A stretch of 5,003 bases of DNA from an uncultured Clostridiaceae bacterium (GTDB taxonomy: Bacteria > Bacillota > Clostridia > TANB77 > CAG-508), in assembly GCA_958417695.1 (NCBI GenBank), contig CATZDQ010000131.1, positions 1 through 5,003 of the forward strand, written 5' to 3'. Below, piece by piece: positions 1 to 5,003 of the stretch (the first letter of the stretch is position 1; each line of letters opens with the position of its first letter). Both the position numbers and the translations under genes were made by a program. Under the pieces are notes generated by a model. That model saw only the letters and a program-made list of their open reading frames with translations, made no database searches and was not told where the DNA came from.

Positions 1-37
1 CCATACCAGAAGAAGCACCTGTTACTAATGCAATCAT
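1..37 (-). CDS. Short-chain dehydrogenase/reductase (SDR), N-terminal fragment
   Basis: Only the first 12 codons lie in the window. They read M-I-A-L-V-T-G-A-S-S-G-M, and the next codon begins with G. This is the start of a classical SDR Rossmann fold: a short hydrophobic beta strand followed directly by the TGxxxGxG dinucleotide-binding motif (TGASSGM and a probable Gly). SDRs are NAD(P)(H)-dependent oxidoreductases; the substrate cannot be inferred from this fragment. The start is ATG at 37-35, preceded by AAGGAG at 51-46 with an 8-nt gap. That site lies inside the last codons of the upstream TSCPD gene, and the start overlaps its stop as ATGA (37-34), so the two are very likely translationally coupled. 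The gene continues beyond position 1. Confidence 0.8.
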   Translation of the reverse strand, partial: MIALVTGASSGM

Positions 38-291
38 TCCTTCATCTCCTTTTTAAATTGTTCTAATGCTTGTACAATTTGGTCTGGGCAAGAGGTCCCT
101 CTTCCCTTACAATCAATTCCTTTTAATTTTCCAATAATTTCTTCTATATGCATGCCTTGTACTAATTTAGAAATGCCTTGTAAATTTCCTTGGCATCCCC
201 CAATAACTTGTAAGTTTACTACTATGCCATTTTCTATTTCAAAAATCATCTCTCTAGAACAAACACCTTTCGGTTGATAGCTATATTTCAT
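34..291 (-). CDS. TSCPD domain-containing protein (four-Cys, TIGR03905-like)
   Basis: This is a complete 85-residue protein of the small TSCPD family. The signature T-S-C-P-D-Q is at residues 66-71, and four cysteines (C11 in GVCS, C33 in GGCQGN, C61 and C68) fit the four-Cys subfamily described as TIGR03905. The cysteines could bind a metal or be redox active, but no biochemical role is established. The same domain occurs as a C-terminal module in some adenosylcobalamin-dependent ribonucleotide reductases, so its place right after a dNTP triphosphohydrolase gene may hint at nucleotide metabolism (inference). There is no signal peptide or membrane segment, so it is probably cytosolic. The ATG start at 291-289 has GAGGAG at 306-301, immediately after the stop of the upstream gene (15-bp gap). 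The stop codon overlaps the SDR start. The length is normal for the family. Confidence 0.88.
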   Translation of the reverse strand: MKYSYQPKGVCSREMIFEIENGIVVNLQVIGGCQGNLQGISKLVQGMHIEEIIGKLKGIDCKGRGTSCPDQIVQALEQFKKEMKE

Positions 292-306
292 TTTTCTTCA
301 CTCCTC

Positions 307-1494
307 TTAAAAACGTATAATTTGCTCGTACATCTCTATTGCATAGTTATCTGTCATACCAGCAATATAATCAATAATTGCCTTTGCATAATCTACGTTA
401 TTTGCTAAATCATATAATCTTTGATTTTCCTGTACATTTCCTTGCTTGCTATATAAAGTCACCCATTCTTGAAATTCACTAAGTAATTTAGGATAAACTT
501 CTTTTTCTTCTTCTAAAAACGCTAAAGTATCTTCTGCTTTAAAATAACTATACAAAGTATCAAAAATCTGATGAAGTACTACTTTGAAATATTGATTAGA
601 TGGCTCTAATCGTCTATGCATATAAATGTTTTCATAATTAAATGCTTTCATACGATTTAGTTGCTCTAACACTTTCGATGAAAAACCTAGCCCTTCTTCT
701 ACATGGCTATTATCACATACATCTGAAATTACCATATTGATAAAGTTTGTATTGTTTATATTTCCTTTCATTCCCAAGATTTCTCTTAATTCTTCTATCT
801 TATCTTTATCTAGTAATTTTAACTTTAAAGCATCTTCTAAATCTCTTCCTATATAAGAAATCTTATCCGCTATTTTGACTACACATGCTTCCCAAGTATA
901 AGGGCTATAGGCGTTAGGCATAGTATAAGCATTTAAATCAATAGCTTCCTTCCTTGGCTTTATTCTATTTTCATCTACTTCTCCACAATGAGAAATAATG
1001 CCATCTCTAACAGCATAGGTTAAGTCTAAATTTCGCTTATTTCCTTCTTTATCTTCTAACAATTCTACAGAATCTACTAAATACAAGCCATTTCTTTCAT
1101 GCCAAAAAGATTGGTTTGTTTTACTTCTAGCAATTTCATCTAATACTTTTTCTCCCACATGCCCAAATGGACTATGTCCTAAATCATGTGCTACAGAAAT
1201 AGCTTTAGTTAATTCTGTATTCAAACCTAATGCATTAGCTATGGTATAACTAATAGATTCGACATAATTAACATGTTCTATCCTTGTACAGATATGGTCA
1301 TTACTGGGTGAAAAGAAGACTTGTGTTTTATGTTTCAATCGGCGATAGGCTCTCGAATGTATAATTCTAGTATAATCTCGTCCAAATTCTGTTCTTTTTT
1401 CATTTTCTCTACTATATAAAGGTTTCCTTCTTTTTATCATATTTTCCCATTTTGGGTTCTCTTTTGTTGCTGCTACTTCTTCAAATTTTTTCAT
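307..1494 (-). CDS. dgt: dGTPase-like HD-domain dNTP triphosphohydrolase
   Basis: This complete 395-residue cytosolic enzyme belongs to the dGTP triphosphohydrolase (TIGR01353-type) family, which hydrolyses dNTPs to deoxynucleoside plus triphosphate and so helps set dNTP pools. The HD metal site is intact: H74 (RIEH), H103-D104 (AHDLGHSPFGH, residues 102-112) and D210 (KIADKISYIGRDLEDA). The family block I-I-H-S-R-A-Y-R-R-L-K-H-K-T-Q-V-F spans residues 44-60. Further conserved pieces are FWHERN (130-135) and SHCGE (168-172). Many family members prefer other dNTPs or need allosteric activation, so dGTP specificity is not proven and the gene symbol is by family only. The ATG start has a modest GGTGA site at 1505-1501, with a candidate extended -10 promoter just upstream, which would leave a very short leader. 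It heads the probable dgt-TSCPD-SDR operon. Confidence 0.92.
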   Translation of the reverse strand: MKKFEEVAATKENPKWENMIKRRKPLYSRENEKRTEFGRDYTRIIHSRAYRRLKHKTQVFFSPSNDHICTRIEHVNYVESISYTIANALGLNTELTKAISVAHDLGHSPFGHVGEKVLDEIARSKTNQSFWHERNGLYLVDSVELLEDKEGNKRNLDLTYAVRDGIISHCGEVDENRIKPRKEAIDLNAYTMPNAYSPYTWEACVVKIADKISYIGRDLEDALKLKLLDKDKIEELREILGMKGNINNTNFINMVISDVCDNSHVEEGLGFSSKVLEQLNRMKAFNYENIYMHRRLEPSNQYFKVVLHQIFDTLYSYFKAEDTLAFLEEEKEVYPKLLSEFQEWVTLYSKQGNVQENQRLYDLANNVDYAKAIIDYIAGMTDNYAIEMYEQIIRF

Positions 1495-1511
1495 CTTTCA
1501 TCACCATTTTT

Positions 1512-1540
1512 ATCTTACCATATTTTGAATAACTGTACAA
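1512..1540 (-). promoter_or_regulatory. Candidate promoter for the dgt-TSCPD-SDR operon
   Basis: Reading the minus strand, TTGTAC (1540-1535) is separated by 17 nt from TAAGAT (1517-1512). A TGG immediately before the -10 gives an extended -10 (TGnTAAGAT). The -35 is weak (3 of 6) and the -10 moderate (4 of 6), so the extended element probably matters. The predicted start near 1505 would give a leader of about 10 nt before the ATG at 1494. The -35 directly abuts the U-tract of the upstream terminator. Confidence 0.5.
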
Positions 1541-1580
1541 GAAAAAAGAGAATTTAAATATTTGCTCTAAATTCTCCTTT
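1541..1580 (-). terminator. Rho-independent terminator of the ftsH-VOC transcript
   Basis: On the minus strand a perfect 9-bp stem, GAGAATTTA (1576-1568) with TAAATTCTC (1556-1548), encloses an 11-nt loop and is followed at once by six T residues (1547-1542). Flanking AAAG can extend pairing into the T-tract. The stem is AT-rich, as is common in low-GC Firmicutes. It lies about 65 bp after the VOC stop and just before the next promoter, so it separates two transcription units. The opposite strand has only a broken T-run, so bidirectional action is less likely. Confidence 0.8.
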
Positions 1581-1640
1581 ATATTCTTTTATTGACACTT
1601 TTTGTGTATCTTCTTTAATTATATAAGCTATTCTATCTTT

Positions 1641-2066
1641 TTACAATAATGTAAAGTCTGGACTTTCCATTAACTCTTTCATCTGACATAAACAGAAAGG
1701 ATGGCCAGCAGGGTCTAGCATAACTTTCCAATTATTTGAAAATTGTTCCTTTGCTAAGCTTGCACCACAAGTAATTGCATGTGCAACTGCTTTTTCCAAA
1801 TTATTTACAGCAAAGTCTATATGTGCCATTTGTTGCAGTTGTCCTGGCTTTTCTGGCCACACTGGTGGTTCATACATATCATTTCGTTGAAACAAAATAC
1901 CCGGATATCCACCTTGTTTTACACTAGGTGCACTCACACAAGCCCATTGTTCATCATAAAAAGGAATTTCCCATTTTAGTAATTGGGCATAAAATTTGGC
2001 TAATTCATAAGGTTTTCTACAATCGATTGTGAATGCATACAATTTCATTTTGAATTCATCGTCCAT
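1641..2066 (-). CDS. VOC-family (glyoxalase-like domain) protein
   Basis: This complete 141-residue protein has the paired beta-alpha-beta-beta-beta layout of the vicinal oxygen chelate superfamily, closest to the 'glyoxalase-like domain' type. The first half opens with F-T-I-D-C-R-K-P-Y-E-L-A-K-F-Y (12-26) followed by LLKW. The second opens with MAHIDFAVNNLEKAVAHAITCGA (80-102), with a potential metal ligand at H82, and closes with W-K-V-M-L-D-P-A-G-H-P-F-C-L (113-126). The carboxylate usual at the end of the second half is not obvious here (C125/C127 instead), so catalytic chemistry is uncertain. Relatives include glyoxalases, dioxygenases, resistance proteins and many uncharacterised members; the substrate is unknown. 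The start at 2066 is supported by GAGGT at 2080-2076 (9-nt gap); the internal ATG at codon 7 lacks a comparable site. It lies 23 bp after ftsH, is probably co-transcribed, and is followed by a terminator. Confidence 0.87.
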   Translation of the reverse strand: MDDEFKMKLYAFTIDCRKPYELAKFYAQLLKWEIPFYDEQWACVSAPSVKQGGYPGILFQRNDMYEPPVWPEKPGQLQQMAHIDFAVNNLEKAVAHAITCGASLAKEQFSNNWKVMLDPAGHPFCLCQMKELMESPDFTLL

Positions 2067-2089
2067 TATAAAATTACCTCGTTTCTATT

Positions 2090-3892
2090 TTACTGTTCAA
2101 AAATTCTATCAAACTCTTCCCCATCAATTTTCTCTTTTTCTAGTAAAACACTAGCAACCGCATGTAATTTGTCTACATTGGCTTTTAAGATTTCGATAGC
2201 TGTTTGATAAGCTTGGTCTACAATCTTCTTTACTTCTTCATCAATAATACCGGCTGTCTCTTCAGAATACTCTTTAGCTTGTGCAAAGTCTCTTCCTAAG
2301 AAAACTTCTTCTTGTCCAGAGCCTAAGGTAATGGTTCCAATACGTTCACTCATACCATATTTCATAACCATATCTCTAGCAATCTTGGTAGCTCTTTCTA
2401 TATCATTACTTGCACCTGTAGAAATATCATTTAAGATTAATTTTTCAGCTACTCTACCACCAAGTAAAGAAATAATGGTTTCTTCCATTTCTGACTTAGA
2501 CATAAAGTTCTTATCTTCTGTAGGACGATACATTGTATAGCCTCCAGCCATACCTCTTGGTACAATAGAAATTTGATGTACAGGGTCTTGTGTTGGTAAA
2601 AATCTACTAACAACTGCATGACCTGCCTCATGATAAGCTACTAATTTATTTTCTTTTTCACTTCTTACCCTAGTTCTCTTCTCTGGTCCCATGGTTACTT
2701 TTACCATAGCATCTTCAATTTCCTTCATGCCGATTTCTGGTAAGTTTCTTCTAGCAGATAATAAAGCTGCTTCATTTAAAACATTCTCTAAATCTGCCCC
2801 AGAGAAACCAGAAGTATTTTTAGCAATAATTTTTAAGTCCACGTCATCTGCTAAACGTTTCTTTCTACTGTGTACTTCTAGGATTTGTTCTCTTGCTTTT
2901 ACATCAGGACTTGGTACAACAATTTGTCTATCAAATCTACCTGGCCTTAATAATGCTTTATCTAGAATGTCTGGTCTATTGGTTGCTGCCAATACGATAA
3001 CACCTTCATTTTCTGCAAAACCATCCATCTCTACTAATAATTGGTTTAAAGTTTGTTCTCTTTCATCATGTCCACCGCCAAGGCCTGCACCTCTTTGACG
3101 TCCTACCGCATCAATTTCATCTATAAAGATGATACATGGTGCTTTCTTCTTAGCTTCTTCAAATAAATCTCTTACTCTAGAAGCACCGACACCAACAAAC
3201 ATCTCTACAAAGTCAGAACCACTGATAATGAAGAATGGTACACCAGCTTCGCCTGCAACTGCTTTTGCAAGTAATGTCTTACCAGTTCCAGGATGTCCTA
3301 CTAATAAAACACCTTTTGGAATTCTAGCACCCATTTCTGTAAATTTTCTAGGATTTTTTAAAAATTCTACAATTTCTTCTAACTCTTCTTTTTCTTCATC
3401 AACACCGGCTACATCTTTAAATGTAATTTTGGTCTTATCTTGTGGATTAATCATCTTCGCTTTACTCTTACCAAAAGTCATCGTCTTATTGCCGCCACCT
3501 TGATTTCCACTCATAAGGAAGAACCAGAATACTAAGAAAATAGCTAATATACCAAATGGTGTTAATAAACTTAAGATGACCATAAAGAAGGATTCTGATT
3601 TCTCAGATACAGATATTGTTCCTGCTTTCATAGAATCTTCTAAAGTAGACATCATGTTGTCTATACTAGGAATATTGACTTCCTTTGGCACATTTTCGTT
3701 CTTTATGGTTACCTCTGCTCTTTTGCCATTAGAATCAATCACAATCTCTTTTACTTCCCCGGCTTCAATTTTGGCAACTAAATCTGAATACGTTAATTTA
3801 TTGTTGCTATTATCTAAAATAGAAGTAATTAGAACAATAAATATGATAAATATAATTAGCCACATAGCTAATGTTTTTATACTATTTTTCAA
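2090..3892 (-). CDS. ftsH: ATP-dependent zinc metalloprotease FtsH
   Basis: This complete 600-residue membrane-anchored AAA+ protease extracts and degrades misfolded membrane proteins and selected cytosolic regulators, working as a hexamer. In order: TM1 (about 7-26), an extracytoplasmic domain (about 27-101), TM2 (about 102-127), a Gly-rich linker, then the AAA+ module. That module has Walker A G-H-P-G-T-G-K-T (199-206), pore loop MFVGVG (231-236), Walker B IIFIDEID (254-261) and the second region of homology with Arg fingers R316 and R319. The peptidase has HEAGH (421-425) with catalytic E422, and D497 in STGASND as the likely third zinc ligand. His200 replaces the Pro usual in Walker A; all other key residues are present. 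The start is TTG, fixed by AAGGAGG 7 nt upstream. The C-terminus ends soon after the conserved GEEFDRIF, without a long tail. It is probably transcribed from its own promoter and followed by the VOC gene. Confidence 0.98.
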   Translation of the reverse strand: MKNSIKTLAMWLIIFIIFIVLITSILDNSNNKLTYSDLVAKIEAGEVKEIVIDSNGKRAEVTIKNENVPKEVNIPSIDNMMSTLEDSMKAGTISVSEKSESFFMVILSLLTPFGILAIFLVFWFFLMSGNQGGGNKTMTFGKSKAKMINPQDKTKITFKDVAGVDEEKEELEEIVEFLKNPRKFTEMGARIPKGVLLVGHPGTGKTLLAKAVAGEAGVPFFIISGSDFVEMFVGVGASRVRDLFEEAKKKAPCIIFIDEIDAVGRQRGAGLGGGHDEREQTLNQLLVEMDGFAENEGVIVLAATNRPDILDKALLRPGRFDRQIVVPSPDVKAREQILEVHSRKKRLADDVDLKIIAKNTSGFSGADLENVLNEAALLSARRNLPEIGMKEIEDAMVKVTMGPEKRTRVRSEKENKLVAYHEAGHAVVSRFLPTQDPVHQISIVPRGMAGGYTMYRPTEDKNFMSKSEMEETIISLLGGRVAEKLILNDISTGASNDIERATKIARDMVMKYGMSERIGTITLGSGQEEVFLGRDFAQAKEYSEETAGIIDEEVKKIVDQAYQTAIEILKANVDKLHAVASVLLEKEKIDGEEFDRIFEQ

Positions 3893-3906
3893 AATATTTC
3901 CTCCTT
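3893..3906 (-). promoter_or_regulatory. Ribosome binding site fixing the ftsH TTG start
   Basis: On the minus strand a near-perfect anti-16S match, AAGGAGG (3906-3900), sits 7 nt before TTG (3892-3890). The codons that follow give the expected short basic N-terminus and then TM1. The strength and spacing of this site are the main reason for choosing TTG over a downstream ATG, the first of which (codon 10) is already inside TM1. Confidence 0.85.
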
Positions 3907-3942
3907 TTGTTTTGCTTATATGTTGTTTTTATTCATTCATGA

Positions 3943-3971
3943 AATATACCACACCTACTAAGTTATTGCAA
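3943..3971 (-). promoter_or_regulatory. Candidate extended -10 promoter for ftsH
   Basis: On the minus strand TTGCAA (3971-3966, 4 of 6 to consensus) is followed after 17 nt by TATATT (3948-3943, 5 of 6), with TGG just before the -10 giving an extended -10 element. The predicted start near 3936 leaves a leader of about 44 nt that carries the AAGGAGG site. No CIRCE-like inverted repeat or clear operator is visible, so regulation cannot be read from the sequence. A second possible extended -10, TGCTATAAG, lies upstream at 4013-4005 but has no matching -35. Confidence 0.65.
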
Positions 3972-4038
3972 GTATTTTTCTAAAGTTTTTTCTTAGCAAA
4001 CGCCCTTATAGCAAGCCTTTTACTACGGAAGCACGTTT

Positions 4039-4974
4039 TTAAACCACTTCTTGTTTACTAAAAAAAATTTTTCCTTTTGCTACCAATACCTTTACTTTTT
4101 TATTCGGTACTAAATATTTATTTCCCACATTGTTTTCACAAAGCTTCAAAATGTCTTCAACATGCACTTTTTCAATATCTTTAGCAGTTCCTAATAACCT
4201 GTTAATAGTATATCGCACAAGCCTACTTTTTATGACTTTATCTTGCTGATTAAACAATTTCAAATCTAAAATAATACAATTTTCTGGTGCAAAAGCTTGC
4301 TTCCCTAAGTCTTTAACATTACATGCCACCTCTATCTTGGTAAAGGTATCTTCTACTACCTTTTCAATATACGCATTTTCACACGCTACTAATTCTGATA
4401 AACGATTTAATGTTTGTATGATATTAGGATTATATTCTTCCTGCAAATACGGAATTAAGAGATTTCTGATTTTATTTCTTGTATACGTATTTTCTTGATT
4501 ACTCTTATCATATTTAGGCTGTAATTTTTTTTGCTCACAATATTGTTCAATTTGTTCTCTTGTACAATGAATCAGTGGTCTAATAAATATCTCTTCACGT
4601 TTGGCCTCTATTCCCTTTAATCCATTGATACCACTACCTCTCATCAGATTCATTAAAACCGTCTCCGCATTGTCATTAGCGGTATGCGCAGTAGCAATTT
4701 TGGTTCCTCCAACTTGTTTAGCCACTTGCTCAAAAAAAGCATAACGTACTTTTCTTCCTGCTTCCTCTGTTCCTATCTTCTGGTTTTTAGCTATTTCTTC
4801 TACCAAAACTTCTTGCACAAAACAAGCAATCCCTTTTTCTTTGCAAAACTGCTCTACATATTTTGTCTCCTCCATAGCTTCTTTACGAATTCCATGATTA
4901 ATATGTGCTACTACCAATTGAAAAGAAAAATCCTTTTCTTTTTGCAATACTAATACCACATTTAATAAATCCAA
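4039..4974 (-). CDS. tilS: tRNA(Ile)-lysidine synthetase TilS, lacking an intact PP-loop at the edge
   Basis: TilS modifies C34 of the CAU-anticodon tRNA-Ile to lysidine using ATP and lysine, switching it to AUA decoding and isoleucine charging; it is normally essential. The open frame of 311 codons matches the family after the ATP motif: VAHINHGIR (22-30), EEAGRKVRYAFFE (70-82), ATAHTANDNAETVLMNLMRGSG (94-115; a DN variant of the usual DDQ), IRPL (131-134), and DKSN...YTRNKIRN (156-171). The nominal start is TTG at 4974, with a passable AGGAAG 10 nt upstream (4990-4985). Normal TilS proteins instead begin about 35 residues earlier, with SGGxDS just before this point. In frame upstream there is a damaged PP-loop and a TAA, described separately. 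The C-terminus ends near where the separate TilS C-terminal domain would begin in typical clostridial or Bacillus enzymes of about 430-480 residues, so that domain appears absent. Identity as TilS is firm; whether the product is functional is open. Confidence 0.85.
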   Translation of the reverse strand: MDLLNVVLVLQKEKDFSFQLVVAHINHGIRKEAMEETKYVEQFCKEKGIACFVQEVLVEEIAKNQKIGTEEAGRKVRYAFFEQVAKQVGGTKIATAHTANDNAETVLMNLMRGSGINGLKGIEAKREEIFIRPLIHCTREQIEQYCEQKKLQPKYDKSNQENTYTRNKIRNLLIPYLQEEYNPNIIQTLNRLSELVACENAYIEKVVEDTFTKIEVACNVKDLGKQAFAPENCIILDLKLFNQQDKVIKSRLVRYTINRLLGTAKDIEKVHVEDILKLCENNVGNKYLVPNKKVKVLVAKGKIFFSKQEVV

Positions 4975-5003
4975 AGATTATGGACTTCCTAAAACACCTA
5001 CCA
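4975..5003 (-). pseudogene. tilS: Remnant of the tilS 5' coding region with disrupted PP-loop
   Basis: Continuing the tilS frame upstream of TTG 4974, the minus strand reads V-G-V-L-G-S-P-stop-S (5001-4975), followed by L-D-L-L. TilS proteins at this point have V-G-V-S-G-G-P-D-S-x-x-L-L, so the alignment is unambiguous. TTA (4992-4990) stands where the Ser codon belongs, AGT (4986-4984) where the second Gly belongs, and TAA (4980-4978) where Asp belongs. No frameshift is needed. The segment lies at the extreme end of the window, so sequence error is a serious alternative to a true pseudogene. Confidence 0.55.

Noticed and set aside
1594..1610. Small inverted repeat ACAC-N5-GTGT between the VOC stop and the terminator
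   Set aside because: A 4-bp stem is too weak to support a terminator or operator call on its own.
1779..1979. Plus-strand open frame opposite the VOC gene
   Set aside because: It is short, antisense to a recognisable VOC domain and without family features; it looks like a shadow ORF.
2046..2048. Alternative VOC start at the ATG of codon 7
   Set aside because: No adequate Shine-Dalgarno precedes it, whereas the ATG at 2066 has GAGGT at a good distance.
2449..2631. Second minus-strand frame within ftsH (60 codons)
   Set aside because: It is out of frame with, and fully inside, the conserved ftsH protease-domain coding sequence.
3920..3945. Three-codon mini-ORF (M-N-E-stop) and a TTCATGAA palindrome in the ftsH leader
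   Set aside because: There is no ribosome binding site before the mini-ORF, and an 8-bp palindrome at this base composition is easily chance; no known operator is matched.
2691..3983. Several plus-strand open frames of about 120-135 codons opposite ftsH
   Set aside because: They lie antisense to highly conserved FtsH coding sequence, have no recognisable domain and no convincing ribosome binding site, and are best explained as shadows of the ftsH frame.
4684..4953. Plus-strand open frame opposite tilS, rich in Phe, Ser and Leu
   Set aside because: The composition is that expected from the antisense of Lys/Glu-rich coding sequence; it could mimic membrane segments but has no support of its own.
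1..5003. CRISPR array, tRNA or rRNA genes, insertion sequence, phage genes or a defence system
   Set aside because: No regularly spaced repeats, cloverleaf-like sequence, transposase or integrase, or defence-type domain was seen on either strand; the genes are housekeeping or small metabolic types.

Overview
The window is AT-rich, and every supported gene lies on the minus strand, so it reads from high to low coordinates: tilS > ftsH > VOC-family gene > dGTPase-like gene > TSCPD-domain gene > short-chain dehydrogenase (SDR). The low GC, strong AAGGAGG-type Shine-Dalgarno sites, TTG starts, the tilS-ftsH neighbourhood and a four-cysteine TSCPD protein suggest a low-GC Firmicute, most likely a clostridial (Clostridia/Lachnospiraceae-like) bacterium. 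This assignment is an inference from gene content; there is no rRNA or other marker here.

Layout: 5003-4039 carries most of a tRNA-Ile lysidine synthetase gene, with its 5' end at or beyond the window edge. A 146-bp spacer (4038-3893) holds a good extended -10 promoter and a strong ribosome binding site for ftsH, which starts at TTG. ftsH (3892-2090) encodes a complete membrane AAA+ zinc protease and is followed after 23 bp by a small VOC/glyoxalase-like gene (2066-1641), probably in the same transcript. A second 146-bp spacer (1640-1495) contains a rho-independent terminator followed at once by a candidate promoter for a second operon. That operon is an HD-domain dNTP triphosphohydrolase (1494-307), a TSCPD protein (291-34) and an SDR whose start codon overlaps the TSCPD stop (ATGA, 37-34) and which runs off the window.

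Functionally these are mostly housekeeping genes: tRNA decoding (TilS), membrane protein quality control (FtsH), dNTP pool control (dGTPase-like), and three less defined small-molecule or redox-type proteins. I found no mobile element, CRISPR array, tRNA or rRNA, and no convincing new multi-gene system. The most notable observation is at the edge: the expected ATP-binding PP-loop of TilS (SGGxDS) reads as LGSP-stop-S in frame, while the rest of the gene is open and well conserved. Either this is an error at a sequence end, or the gene is damaged or restarted. Secondary points are the apparent lack of a TilS C-terminal domain, the absence of hpt between tilS and ftsH, and a His in the FtsH Walker A motif where Pro is usual.
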